A DNA stretch of 41,261 bases, taken from NCBI GenBank assembly GCA_021300535.1, contig JAJTED010000017.1, forward strand, positions 1-41,261, written 5' to 3'. How positions within the stretch are numbered: the stretch's first letter is position 1; every line of letters begins with the position of its first letter. This stretch comes from Planctomycetaceae bacterium (GTDB lineage Bacteria; Planctomycetota; Planctomycetia; Pirellulales; UBA1268). This document shows positions 20,082 to 28,083 of the stretch, piece by piece. The position numbers and the translations under genes are program-made. The notes under the pieces are model-generated. The model was not told the origin of the DNA. It saw only the letters and a program-made list of their open reading frames with translations, and made no database searches.

Positions 20082-20722
20082 GCGGATTGGAACCTGACCA
20101 CCTCACCGCCGCCCAGCGGGCGGCCGTCGCGAAACTCGCCTGCGGCTGCGAGCAGACGGGCGGCATCGCGCTGCTGTGCGGGCCCGGCGGCGTCGGCAAG
20201 ACGACGGTGCTCGCGGAGCTCGCCGCGGCGATCGCTCCCCGACGGTCGGTCGGGCGGGCCGACTCGGCTCACTGGGCGGAGGCCGCCATGCTGCCGGACA
20301 TTGTCCTCCTCGACGACGCCCACCTGGCCGACGAGACGATCCTCGCCCGCCTCCTCCAGCGGTGCCGCGACCGGAAGCCGTCGGCCTGCCTCGTGCTCGC
20401 CGGTGAAGGGCGGCTGTTCACGCTCATGACCCGCGACACGCGGCTCGAGCAGGCCGTTCGCATCCGGGTGGCGCTGCCGGCGTTCACGGCCGCGGAGACG
20501 CGGGGCCTCGTCGCAGCGACTCTCGCCAGGGCCGTCGGCCGGCCGATCGGCGTGGCAGAGGCGACGGCCCGCGCGGTCCACGAGATCGCCGCCGGAGCAC
20601 CGGCGGCAGTGGTCCGGCTGGCCGAGCTAGCCGGCGTCGTGGCGGCGGCCCGGCCCGACGACGCGTTGTCTGCCGCCGACATCGAGGCGATTCACGGCCG
20701 GCTGTCACCGGCCGCCGCCTGA
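20078..20722 (+). CDS. ExeA-like AAA ATPase
   Basis: A 214-residue ATPase starting at the ATGA shared with the previous stop. Walker A is at about 35-43 (CGPGGVGKTTV) and Walker B at about 73-81 (DIVLLDDAHLAD), both intact. Later parts have the ExeA/GspA arrangement: an Arg-rich segment (RLLQRCRDRKPS), LVLAGEGRLFTLM, a VALPAFTAAETRGLV lid-like helix and a helical C-terminus. ExeA relatives energise assembly of secretion or polysaccharide export complexes. The usual C-terminal peptidoglycan-binding domain of ExeA is absent. It ends the three-gene operon; a repeat-rich region follows. Confidence 0.78.
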   Translation: MSGLEPDHLTAAQRAAVAKLACGCEQTGGIALLCGPGGVGKTTVLAELAAAIAPRRSVGRADSAHWAEAAMLPDIVLLDDAHLADETILARLLQRCRDRKPSACLVLAGEGRLFTLMTRDTRLEQAVRIRVALPAFTAAETRGLVAATLARAVGRPIGVAEATARAVHEIAAGAPAAVVRLAELAGVVAAARPDDALSAADIEAIHGRLSPAAA

Positions 20723-20958
20723 TGGTCCCGGTCAACGCACGCTGCGAAGCACGCCGATCCGCATCGGCGCCGGCCGGCCCGAGCAGCGGTTGCTGACCGA
20801 CTGATACGGCTCACACTCGAGCCTCCCGCACGAGCCACTCCTGGGCAACAACGGTCAGGGAGGGTTGCCCATGCCCCGGGAGCCGGCGTAGGTGCCCAGC
20901 GCAGGCAGGATGCCGGAGCGCTAGGCACCTCCGAGTGAGCGCAGGCCCGGAGGGCCGG
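20723..20958. other. Intergenic segment with several hairpins, no gene seen
   Basis: No gene is supported. Visible structures: GGGCAAC/GTTGCCC at 20843-20870, and a strong 42-nt hairpin at 20889-20930 in which AGGTGCC pairs with GGCACCT and AGCGC with GCGCT. The segment borders the MITE-like element that begins at 20968, and its hairpins may belong to a further repeat. Bases 21291-21390, on the other side of the element, show nothing clear. Confidence 0.45.
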
Positions 20959-20967
20959 AGCGAACGT

Positions 20968-21290
20968 TTTGATGTTGCGCGGAGTGGCTCGGCAGGGCGT
21001 CGCCGCTGCAGGAATCCGCTTGCGAACGTTGTTTTGCAGATTCTTTGAATTAGGAATCGGTCTCGTCGCCCGTCCAAGAAGCCCCGGGTGGAAACCCGGG
21101 GACTCCGGGCATGAAAACCACCCCGCCGTCCATGCCGGATGACGACAGGCAATTTCCCGGGTTCAAACCCACATCGCATGGGACCCGGGAAGGCATGCGA
21201 CCCGGAGTCCCCCGGCTTCCGCCGGGGGCTTCTTGTGCCGTTCGCGCGTGTCAAGCTGAGAGCAAGACTGGGGAACGCGCAACATCAATA
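20968..21290. mobile_element. MITE-like element with 13-bp inverted ends and 9-bp direct flanks
   Basis: TTGATGTTGCGCG at 20969-20981 is the exact reverse complement of CGCGCAACATCAA at 21276-21288. Immediately outside, the 9-mer AGCGAACGT occurs as a direct repeat at 20959-20967 and 21291-21299, as expected of target duplication by a transposase. The 323-bp interior has no transposase gene, so if mobile it depends on one elsewhere. It contains a whole family 1 repeat (21076-21234). The ends differ by one base next to the direct repeat (TTT against TATT). Which IS family would move it is unknown. Confidence 0.55.
21076..21234. repeat. Family 1 repeat, copy B
   Basis: Same unit as at 13877-14034 but inverted: the left stem is CCCCGGGT-GGAA-ACCCGGGG and the right stem is CCCCCGGC-TTCC-GCCGGGGG followed by CTTCTT. 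It lies between the AAA ATPase gene (+) and the ThiO-like gene (-), which converge on it, and inside the MITE-like element. Confidence 0.85.
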
Positions 21291-21390
21291 AGCGAACGTC
21301 CGGCGCTGGGGCGTGGGCAACTCCGACCAGCGTCACCCGCGACGTTCACGTGAGAAGCGTTGACTCGCGGACCGGCGCCGCGGCCGCTTT

Positions 21391-22578
21391 TCAGGCCGAT
21401 TCCGCGGCCGCCCGGGCCAGGTACGCGGCGACGGAGTCGTCGCTCGGGGGCGCCGGTGGGCGATCGGCTGCGAAGGCGGCGGGATCGACCGGCGGCCGCT
21501 GTCCCTGGATCAGATCCGCGATCAGCACGGCGGTGCCGGTCGACTGGTGCAGGCCGGCCCGAAAATGCCCGGCGGCCACGAAGGCGTTGTCGAGTCCCGG
21601 CACGGCTCCGATCGTCGGCAGCCCGTCGACCGTTCCCGGCCGCAGGCCGGCCCACGTGCGGGTCGGCTGCACGCGGGCCACGTCGCCGAGCAGGTCATGC
21701 GCCACCATCCGCAGCCGGGCGATGGCCGCGTCGGTCGTCTCGGGCACGAAGCCCGCATCCTCGAGCGTCGAGCCCACGAGCAGGTGGCCATCCTCGCGCG
21801 GCACGAGATAGTGGAGTCCGAGATTCACGATCCGCGTCAGCACCGGCCGCGGAAGCTGGAGGAGCAGGATCTGCCCGCGGATCGGCCGCGTCTCGATCCG
21901 CAGGCCGAACTTCTCGCCGAGCGTGCCCGTCCAGGCGCCTGCCGCGAGCACGAAGTGTCGCGCCCGCACCGTCTCGACCGTTCCCGCCACCTCCGCCACG
22001 ACGCCCTCGACGCCGCCGCGTGACCGGAGCACGTCCCGCACCGCCGCCTCATGGGTCACGACCGCGGCCCGCAGCCGGCACGAAGCCTCGAGGGCCTCGA
22101 GGTGCCGGGGCGAGCGAAACGACTGCTCGGCAGGCAGCAGGATCCCGCCCGCGACCACGCCGCGGCCGATGGCGTCAGCCAGCGCCGGCTCGCAGGCCGC
22201 CAAGCCGTCGGCGTCGAGTTCGTGGCATTCCGCTCCGCGGGCCCGCCAGTCCCGTGCCGCGGCATGCAGGCGATCCACGCCGGCGGCGGTGGCGACGTAC
22301 AGGCCGCCGCACGGCCGCAGGCCATTGTCGATCCCCGTCTCGGCGAGCAGCTCGACCGCCCATTGCCGATGCAGACGATCGCTCCAGGCGGTCAGCGCCG
22401 CGTACGATCCGCAGCCTGCCCACTCGGGCGCCGGCGGAAAGATGCCCACCCCCGCCCAGGAAGCCGTGTCCCTGCGGCCGCCCCGGGCCAGGACGCGGAC
22501 CCGCGCCCCGCGGCCGGCCAACTCGCGAGCGATCGACAGGCCGATGATCCCGCCGCCGATGATGCAGCAATCGGTCAT
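21391..22578 (-). CDS. thiO: FAD-dependent amine oxidase, glycine oxidase (ThiO)-like
   Basis: A 395-residue flavoprotein of the D-amino-acid oxidase/glycine oxidase family. The FAD fold is at the very N-terminus (DCCIIGGGIIGLSIARELA, residues 3-21). Mid-protein has the ASWAGVGIFPP stretch, and the C-terminal flavin-binding part is WAGLRPGTVDGLPTIGAVPG, then FVAAGHFRAGLHQSTGTA, as in ThiO. ThiO oxidises glycine to the imine used in thiazole synthesis for thiamin. No other thi gene is in the window, so the substrate is inferred from the family only. The start at 22578 puts the FAD motif at the N-terminus; no ribosome binding site is evident. It begins 17 nt after the stop of the DUF3500 gene. 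Confidence 0.85.
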   Translation of the reverse strand: MTDCCIIGGGIIGLSIARELAGRGARVRVLARGGRRDTASWAGVGIFPPAPEWAGCGSYAALTAWSDRLHRQWAVELLAETGIDNGLRPCGGLYVATAAGVDRLHAAARDWRARGAECHELDADGLAACEPALADAIGRGVVAGGILLPAEQSFRSPRHLEALEASCRLRAAVVTHEAAVRDVLRSRGGVEGVVAEVAGTVETVRARHFVLAAGAWTGTLGEKFGLRIETRPIRGQILLLQLPRPVLTRIVNLGLHYLVPREDGHLLVGSTLEDAGFVPETTDAAIARLRMVAHDLLGDVARVQPTRTWAGLRPGTVDGLPTIGAVPGLDNAFVAAGHFRAGLHQSTGTAVLIADLIQGQRPPVDPAAFAADRPPAPPSDDSVAAYLARAAAESA

Positions 22579-22595
22579 GAGGAACGCCGGTGGCG

Positions 22596-23597
22596 TCAGG
22601 CGTTGGTGGGCACGTCGGGCGTGTCGGCGATGTTCACCCACACGTGCACGTGCGGCGCGCCGCGGAAGTGCCAGACGAAGGCCGGGCCTTCCAGCCGCCA
22701 ATTGTCCCACACGCCATCGTTGCCGATGTCGCCATCCTTGTAGAAGGCCAGCCGGCAGCGGTCGAGCCCGCCCTGCTTCGCGAGACAGCCGCGGACCTCG
22801 TCGCGGTCGCGGGTGCGATAAGGCTCGAGCAGCACGGCGAGCACCTTGTTCAACTCCGCCCGCTGGTCGGCCGCGAGCTCCGTCACGGCAATACCAGCCG
22901 GCGCGGTTCCCGCGGCGCGGAACGTGATGGCGTTTTCCTTGGGCAGCGGGGTGACGAGCGCCGCCGCCCGCTGCTTGCCGTCGAGCATCGCGTAGACCTT
23001 GTTGGCCGCGACCGCCTGCGGCCAGAAGACGTTGCCCTTGTGATCGGCCCCCTCGTTGGAGCCGCCGGCGTCGTGGCCGTAGAAGATCGGGCCCCCGAAG
23101 GCGACATGCTCCGCCGAGTCGCCGTCGCAGCGGAGGGTCATGTGGCGGCCGGTGATCAGGAATTGAAACTTCCCGCTGCCCGGCTCGCCGAGCAGCGCGA
23201 TCGACTGGTCATGCCCGAAGCCGCCGCAGTCGTCTTCCATCTGCTTGTCGAATCGCGCGTGCCAGTCAGGCTCGATGAGCTGCTCGAAGATCTCGCGGAC
23301 GAGCCGCCGCTGGTCCTGGGTGAAGAAGTCGCCGGCCACGGTCGGCTCGGTGGCGTTCCAGTTGGCGCCGACGCGGGTCCGCAGCAGGCCGAACTTCGGG
23401 TGCCGGTAGTCCCACGGAAAGCAGACTTTCTCCCGCTGCGCAGGCGTGAGCGACGCGTGGAGGCGGCCGGCGAGCGTCTCGGCGGTGGCAGCCTGTGGCT
23501 GCTCCGCGCGGAGGCTGCCGATCGCGGCGGTCCCGGCACAGGCGGCGGCCCCGGCGAGCAGTCGACGGCGAGAGAGTGGGATGCGGGGTGTGGTCAT
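22596..23597 (-). CDS. Tat-exported DUF3500 family protein
   Basis: A 333-residue protein with a twin-arginine signal at its start (SRRRLLAGAAACAGTAAIGS, about 9-28), so it is probably folded before export. The mature part matches my recollection of DUF3500: LHASLTPAQREKVCFPWDY near residue 50, GHDQSIALLGEPGSGKFQFL, the GRHMTLRC and FGGPIFYGHDAGG region, and a C-terminal HVHVWVNIAD. His and Asp residues are plentiful, but no function is established. GGAG 8 nt before the ATG supports the start. It may be cotranscribed with the downstream oxidase. Confidence 0.8.
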   Translation of the reverse strand: MTTPRIPLSRRRLLAGAAACAGTAAIGSLRAEQPQAATAETLAGRLHASLTPAQREKVCFPWDYRHPKFGLLRTRVGANWNATEPTVAGDFFTQDQRRLVREIFEQLIEPDWHARFDKQMEDDCGGFGHDQSIALLGEPGSGKFQFLITGRHMTLRCDGDSAEHVAFGGPIFYGHDAGGSNEGADHKGNVFWPQAVAANKVYAMLDGKQRAAALVTPLPKENAITFRAAGTAPAGIAVTELAADQRAELNKVLAVLLEPYRTRDRDEVRGCLAKQGGLDRCRLAFYKDGDIGNDGVWDNWRLEGPAFVWHFRGAPHVHVWVNIADTPDVPTNA

Positions 23598-23686
23598 GGG
23601 ATGTTCTCCGGTGTGGCGGAAGGGAGCGACCAGAAGTTTACCGTTTACAGACCCTTTGCACCCGGAATCATCTTCGTCACCGTTCC

Positions 23687-23844
23687 AAGAAGCCCCGGGT
23701 GGAAACCCGGGGACACCGGACACGAAAACCACCCCGCCATCCATGCCGCACGGTGGCACGAGGTTTCCTGGTTCACACCTGCATCGCATGGCACCCGGAA
23801 AGTCATACCACCCGGAGTCCCCCGGCTCCCGCCGGGGGCTTTTT
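23687..23844. repeat. Family 1 repeat, copy C
   Basis: Same orientation as copy B: AAGAAGCCCC with the ACCCGGGG stem on the left, and CCCCCGGC-TCCC-GCCGGGGG with GCTTTTT on the right. It sits between mutM and the DUF3500 gene, both on the minus strand, so here it is not at a convergent junction. The rest of the gap 23598-24001 holds a family 2 copy. Confidence 0.85.
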
Positions 23845-23853
23845 GTGGACGGC

Positions 23854-23978
23854 GTCAGGCCCGGACGGCCGGGTTGACCGGTAGCGGGCGGAGGCCCGCC
23901 AAGCGAACCGCGGCACGATGCCGCGGGTTCGCGTGAACCATCCCCCCGGCTCCCGCCGGGGGCTTCTTGGCACGGTGA
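23854..23978. repeat. Family 2 repeat next to family 1 copy C
   Basis: The core is a palindrome in which AAGCGAACC GCGGCA pairs with TGCCGC GGGTTCGC around 23911-23932. It is preceded by a CGGGCGGAGGCCCG hairpin and followed by a terminal hairpin CCCCCGGC-TCCC-GCCGGGGG with GCTTCTT. The same unit recurs at 27955-28069 and, inverted, at 32300-32602. Confidence 0.75.
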
Positions 23979-24001
23979 CGAGACCGCTTCCCGACGCTGG
24001 T

Positions 24002-24883
24002 TCATGCAGGTCGATGCCTGCGCTTTGGGTGCCGCACCTGGCACTGCGGGCAGTAAAAGGTGGATCGCTGGGCCTGGACGATCCGCGCGATCGGCGTGCG
24101 GCAGCGGGAGCACGGCCGGTCTTCGCGGCCGTAGACGCGATGCCGCTGCTGAAACCGGCCCGGCGTGCCCGTGGCGGTCTGGTAGGTCTCGTCGCCGATC
24201 GATGAGCCCTCGTGCCGCACGGCTGCGGCCAGGATCACGCGGGTGCTCGCGGCGATCCGCTCCCAGGCGTCGCGGCCGAGGCGGCGGCACGAGGTCCGCG
24301 GGTCGACGCCCGCGCGAAACAGGATCTCGGCGGCGTAGATGTTGCCGATGCCGGCGACGGCCCGCTGGTCGAGCAACGCCACCTTCACCGCCCGCCGCGA
24401 CCGGCCCAGCCGGGCGACGAACTCGTCCGCGGTCACGACGAGGCCATCGGGGCCGAGCTTCGCGGCGCCGCAGGCCCGCTCCAGACCGCGGGCGTCGAGC
24501 AGGCGGATCGTGCCCAGGCCGCGCTGGTCCCAGAACAGCAGCCGCTCCACGGCTCCGCCGCGGTCGGCGTGGAGGGAGAGTTCGAGCCGCACGTGCTCCG
24601 CCGACGGCGGGTCAGCCACGAGCATCAGCCCGGTCATCCGCGGCTCGATCACGAGCCACAGCGGCGCATCTCCCGCCGCGGCCACTTCCATCACCACCCG
24701 CTTGCCACGGCGGAAGACACCGGCGATCGTCCGCCCCGCGAGCCGCCTGGCCAGCACGGCCGGGCGGGGCGTGGTGGCGATCGGCCGCACGCGGCCGCGG
24801 GGCAGCGCGGCGGCGGCGATCCGCAGGCCGACGCAGCCGGCGATGCCGCGGCACATCGTCTCGACCTCGGGCAGTTCAGGCAT
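24002..24883 (-). CDS. mutM: Formamidopyrimidine-DNA glycosylase
   Basis: A 293-residue base-excision repair enzyme that removes oxidised purines such as 8-oxoguanine and nicks the strand. Catalytic P2 and E3 are at the N-terminus (MPELPEVE), the conserved lysine is K61 (RRGKRVVME), and the helix-two-turn-helix is at about 165-195 ([21 protein letters not shown]). The C-terminal zinc finger is complete: C258, C261, C278 and C281. The family's GSSIGDETY segment is present (226-234). The ATG is fixed by the need for Pro at position 2. It lies between repeats and the divergent trpBA operon. Confidence 0.95.
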   Translation of the reverse strand: MPELPEVETMCRGIAGCVGLRIAAAALPRGRVRPIATTPRPAVLARRLAGRTIAGVFRRGKRVVMEVAAAGDAPLWLVIEPRMTGLMLVADPPSAEHVRLELSLHADRGGAVERLLFWDQRGLGTIRLLDARGLERACGAAKLGPDGLVVTADEFVARLGRSRRAVKVALLDQRAVAGIGNIYAAEILFRAGVDPRTSCRRLGRDAWERIAASTRVILAAAVRHEGSSIGDETYQTATGTPGRFQQRHRVYGREDRPCSRCRTPIARIVQAQRSTFYCPQCQVRHPKRRHRPA

Positions 24884-24963
24884 GGAGACACCGCACGGTG
24901 GGCCGCCGCAGGACGTGGAACGCCCGACAACGTCGATCGGATGGTAGCAGTCCGGGGCCGGGC

Positions 24964-24969
24964 TACAAT
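24964..24969 (+). promoter_or_regulatory. trpB: Candidate -10 element of trpBA
   Basis: TACAAT in GGGCTACAATCG, 40 nt before the trpB ATG, in the gap between the divergent mutM and trpB genes. The same hexamer stands before the TPR gene at 36170. No convincing -35 is visible. No leader peptide or attenuator is seen between it and trpB. Confidence 0.45.
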
Positions 24970-25008
24970 CGACGCAGCCGCTTCACACCGCCCCGAGGTC
25001 CTCTCCGC

Positions 25009-26247
25009 ATGGCCGCTCCGTCCGCCGCTTTGGTATCCAGCGTGCCCGACGCCTACGGGCGGTTCGGCCGCTACGGCGGCCGCTACGTTCCCGAAACGCT
25101 CTCCGCGGCACTTGACCAACTGGAGCATGCGTATGCCGAGGCCCAGGCCGATCCCGCGTTCCACGCCGAGCTCGACGGCCTGTTGTCGGCCTTCGTGGGC
25201 CGGCCCACTCCCCTGCTCTTCGCAAAGCGGCTCACGGAACACGCCGGCGGCGCGCAGATCTATTTCAAGCGCGAGGACTTGAGCCACACCGGCGCCCACA
25301 AGATCAACAACACGCTCGGCCAGGCCCTGCTCGCGATCCGCATGGGCAAGCGGCGGATCATCGCCGAAACCGGCGCGGGCCAGCACGGCGTGGCCACGGC
25401 CACCGCCTGCGCCCGCTTCGGCCTGGAGTGCGTCGTCTACATGGGGGCTGAGGACGTCCGCCGCCAGGCCCCCAACGTCCGCAACATGCGGTTCATGGGC
25501 GCGGAGGTGCGGCCCGTGGAGAGCGGCTCACGGACGCTCCGCGACGCGATCAACGAGGCGATGCGCGACTGGATGGGCTCCGTCGAAACGACCCACTACA
25601 TCATCGGCTCCGTCGTCGGCCCGCACCCATTCCCGCGGATCGTCCGCGACTTCCAGAGCGTGATCGGCCGCGAAACGGTCGAGCAGTGCCGCCGCCAGCT
25701 CGGCCGTCTCCCCGACGCGGTCGTGGCCTGCGTCGGCGGCGGCAGCAACGCGGCCGGCATGTTCTATCCGTTCGTCGATCACCACGACGTCCGCCTCGTG
25801 GGCGTGGAGGCGGGGGGCCGCTCGGGCCAGGCCGGCGACCATGCGGCCAGCCTGTCCTACGGCAGCCCCGGCATCCTCCACGGCTCGTTGAGCTACGTGC
25901 TCCAGGATCAGGACGGACAGACGGCCGACGTGCATTCGGTGTCGGCGGGCCTCGACTATCCCGGCGTCGGTCCCGAGCACAGCTACTGGCGGGACCTGGG
26001 CCGCGTGGAATACACGAGCGTGACCGACGGCGCGGCGCTCGACGCCTTCGATCTCGTGGCCCGCCGCGAGGGCGTGCTGCCGGCCCTGGAAACGTCGCAC
26101 GCCCTGGCCTGGGCCGCCCGGGAGGCGGCAGCACGGCCGCCGAGCGAGATCATCGTCGTCTGCCTGTCGGGCCGCGGCGACAAGGATGCCGCCGAGATCG
26201 CCCGGCTCCGCGGCCTGGCCGCCGACGGCAGCGGGGTGCGGGCATGA
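25009..26247 (+). CDS. trpB: Tryptophan synthase beta chain
   Basis: A 412-residue PLP enzyme that joins indole and serine to make tryptophan; it works as an alpha2-beta2 complex with TrpA, encoded next. Family marks: [13 protein letters not shown] at the N-terminus, the PLP lysine K98 in HTGAHKINN, the [15 protein letters not shown] stretch, the phosphate-binding [10 protein letters not shown], and [12 protein letters not shown]. Its length and complete motifs point to the standard TrpB1 type. The ATG at 25009 is the only good start. trpA follows with a 4-nt ATGA overlap. Confidence 0.97.
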   Translation: MAAPSAALVSSVPDAYGRFGRYGGRYVPETLSAALDQLEHAYAEAQADPAFHAELDGLLSAFVGRPTPLLFAKRLTEHAGGAQIYFKREDLSHTGAHKINNTLGQALLAIRMGKRRIIAETGAGQHGVATATACARFGLECVVYMGAEDVRRQAPNVRNMRFMGAEVRPVESGSRTLRDAINEAMRDWMGSVETTHYIIGSVVGPHPFPRIVRDFQSVIGRETVEQCRRQLGRLPDAVVACVGGGSNAAGMFYPFVDHHDVRLVGVEAGGRSGQAGDHAASLSYGSPGILHGSLSYVLQDQDGQTADVHSVSAGLDYPGVGPEHSYWRDLGRVEYTSVTDGAALDAFDLVARREGVLPALETSHALAWAAREAAARPPSEIIVVCLSGRGDKDAAEIARLRGLAADGSGVRA

Positions 26248-27071
26248 CGACAACCGCCCCCGCGACGGGCATCGCCCGCATCGAGGCGATGTTCGCCGCC
26301 CATCGCGCCGCCGGCCGCAAGGCCTTGGCCCCCTTCGTGACGGCCGGCGACCCCGACCTTGACACGACGGTGGCCGTGCTCGCCGCGCTCGCCCGCTCGG
26401 GCGCAGGGCTCTGCGAGCTCGGCGTGCCCTACAGCGACCCGATCGCCGACGGACCGGTGATCCAGGCCTCCTACACGCGGGCCCTCGGCAAGGGGCTCAC
26501 GCTCGCGGGCGTGTTCGACGCGGCGCGGCGGGCGACGGCCGCCGGCGCGATGCCGATCCTGGCCATGGCCAGCTACTCTCTGATCTTCCGCCGCGGCATC
26601 GACCGCTTCGTGGCCGACGCCTTGGCGGCCGGGCTCGCCGGCTTCGTCGTCCCGGATCTGCCGCTGGAGGAGAGCGACGACCTCGACGCGGCCTGCCGCG
26701 CGGCGGGGCTGGCGCTCGTGCGTTTGGTGACGCCAACCACGCCGCCGGATCGGGCCGCGGCGATCGCCCGGAAGTCCACCGGGTTTCTCTACTGCGTGTC
26801 GGTGGCGGGCGTGACGGGCGCCCGCACGGACCTTCCGGCCGGCCTCGTCGATCGCGTCCGGTGGCTGAAGACGCAGACCGACGTGCCGATCCTCGTGGGC
26901 TTCGGCATCTCGTCGCCCGAGCAGGTCCGTGCCGTGGCCGCGGTGGCCGACGGCGCGATCGTCGGCTCGGCGCTCGTGAAGCTGCTCGCCGAATCGGCGA
27001 CCACGCCACGCGACGCGCTGCTCGCCGAGGTCGGCCGCTTCGTCGCCGACCTCGCCGCCGCCTGCGGCTGA
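26244..27071 (+). CDS. trpA: Tryptophan synthase alpha chain
   Basis: A 275-residue TIM-barrel enzyme that cleaves indole-3-glycerol phosphate and passes indole to TrpB. The catalytic acids E58 ([10 protein letters not shown]) and D69 (ADGPVIQ) are in place, as are the phosphate-binding segments ([12 protein letters not shown] and [11 protein letters not shown], then [10 protein letters not shown]). It starts at the ATGA overlap with trpB, so the two chains should be made in equal amounts. The remaining trp genes apart from trpE are not in this window. Confidence 0.97.
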   Translation: MTTTAPATGIARIEAMFAAHRAAGRKALAPFVTAGDPDLDTTVAVLAALARSGAGLCELGVPYSDPIADGPVIQASYTRALGKGLTLAGVFDAARRATAAGAMPILAMASYSLIFRRGIDRFVADALAAGLAGFVVPDLPLEESDDLDAACRAAGLALVRLVTPTTPPDRAAAIARKSTGFLYCVSVAGVTGARTDLPAGLVDRVRWLKTQTDVPILVGFGISSPEQVRAVAAVADGAIVGSALVKLLAESATTPRDALLAEVGRFVADLAAACG

Positions 27072-27168
27072 CGCCGGCGTGTCAGCGTGCGGCCCACGCG
27101 GCCCGGAAAATCGGCACGGTCGCGAGGACGAGCACGAATCCCGCTGGCCGGAAGGCGAAACCAAACCG

Positions 27169-27174
27169 TATAAC
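27169..27174 (+). promoter_or_regulatory. Candidate -10 element before the broken hypothetical gene
   Basis: TATAAC in CCGTATAACGTG, about 50 nt before the ATG at 27222 in the 150-nt gap after trpA. It suggests that the following gene had its own promoter rather than being read with trpBA. Confidence 0.35.
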
Positions 27175-27221
27175 GTGCGTAGAAAAGGCTGTCCGCGTGC
27201 GTGGTGCGTGCGAGGCCACCC

Positions 27222-27636
27222 ATGTTTTCCGCCCATGACCCTTCCGACATCGACCGCTTCTTCCGCGGCCTGACCGAATACGCCTTTCACGCGCGGCTGG
27301 GCGTCGTCGATCCGCCGCTGGTCGACTACGTCTCCCTGCTGCTGGTGCGATGCCTCGCCCGACGCAGCTCGGGAGGAATATCGCCGCATCGGCGACGCCA
27401 CGCTCTTCTGGAGCGGGGTCTATCCGGAGGCGCTGCGCCGGTTCGAGCGTCCCGGCCGCACGGAGCCACTGATCGGCTACCGCGAGGCGGGCAAACGAGC
27501 CTACTGGCTGGCGAGCACCCTCGAGCCCGACGACGCGGCCGAGGAGCGGGCGCTGCTCGAGCGGCTGGCGCACGAGTATGACCTGTGCGTGGAGGGCCTC
27601 GCCGAGGTCCGCCGCGCCTGGGGAGAAGCGGCGTGA
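27222..27636 (+). pseudogene. Frame-disrupted conserved hypothetical gene
   Basis: The first part reads MFSAHDPSDIDRFFRGLTEY and on to DYVSLLLVR (27222 to about 27350). The sense then moves to the next frame: EEYRRIGDATLFWSGVYPEA through to HEYDLCVEGLAEVRRAW, ending with TGA at 27634-27636. Both parts have protein-like composition, and together they match a planctomycete family I recall of about 180-190 residues with an intact linker between the halves. The join (about 27346-27352) therefore seems to have lost some tens of bases and not just one. Function is unknown. It may be a true pseudogene or a sequence error. A left-truncated family 1 repeat starts 12 nt after the stop. Confidence 0.65.
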
Positions 27637-27647
27637 CGGGTGGGTGT

Positions 27648-27764
27648 GCCTCCCCGGGTGCCATGCGCCGCAGGTTTGCACCGGCGCATCACGCGCCACC
27701 GTGCGGCATGGATGGCGAGATGGTTTTCACACACGGTGTCCCCGGGTTTCCACCCGGGGCTTCT
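27648..27764. repeat. Family 1 repeat, copy D, left end missing
   Basis: Begins inside the unit (CCTCCCCGGGTGCCATGCG) and runs to the right-hand stem CCCCGGGT-TTCC-ACCCGGGG and GCTTCTC. The left hairpin is absent, so this copy is truncated right behind the stop codon of the broken gene. It keeps one outward terminator-like hairpin for plus-strand transcription. Confidence 0.75.
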
Positions 27765-27787
27765 CGGTTCAGCACGCCGCGCCCCAC

Positions 27788-27945
27788 AAAAAGCCCCCGG
27801 CGGAAGCCGGGGGACTCCGGGTCGCATGCCTTCCCAGGTGCCATGCGCTGTGGGTTTGAATCGGGAAATTGCTTGCCGTCATCCGGCATTGACGGCGGGG
27901 TGGTTTTCATGCCCGGAGTCCCCCGGCTCCCGCCGGGGGCTTTTT
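27788..27945. repeat. Family 1 repeat, copy E
   Basis: A complete unit in which both end stems are of the CCCCCGGC type (left loop GGAA, right loop TCCC), with AAAAAG on the left and GCTTTTT on the right. It lies 23 bp after copy D, between the broken gene (+) and the ABC ATPase gene (-), which converge. The gap 27637-28083 is filled by copies D and E and a family 2 unit. Confidence 0.85.
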
Positions 27946-27954
27946 CTGTGAGCG

Positions 27955-28069
27955 CGAGGCCCGGAGGGCCGGGTTGACTGCCAGCGGGCGCAGGCCCGCC
28001 AAGCGAACCTGCGGCACGATGCCGCAGGTTCGCGTGCCCATTCCTTCCCGGCTTCCACCCGGGCCTTCT
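27955..28069. repeat. Family 2 repeat next to family 1 copy E
   Basis: The central palindrome GCGAACCTGCGGCA / TGCCGCAGGTTCGC (about 28003-28033) is perfect; compared with the copy at 23854 it has an extra T on one arm and a matching extra A on the other, which preserves pairing. It is flanked by CGGGCGCAGGCCCG and ends with a weaker hairpin (CCCGGC-TTCCA-CCCGGG) and CCTTCTC. Confidence 0.75.
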
Positions 28070-28083
28070 CGCGGCGCGGGCGG

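Noticed and set aside
20723-20958. tRNA-like folds in the repeat-rich gap
   Set aside because: Hairpins are present, but no cloverleaf with T-loop (GTTCGAA-like) and acceptor pairing could be assembled.
24970-25008. Trp attenuator or leader peptide before trpB
   Set aside because: The space is under 40 nt, with no run of Trp codons and no alternative hairpins.
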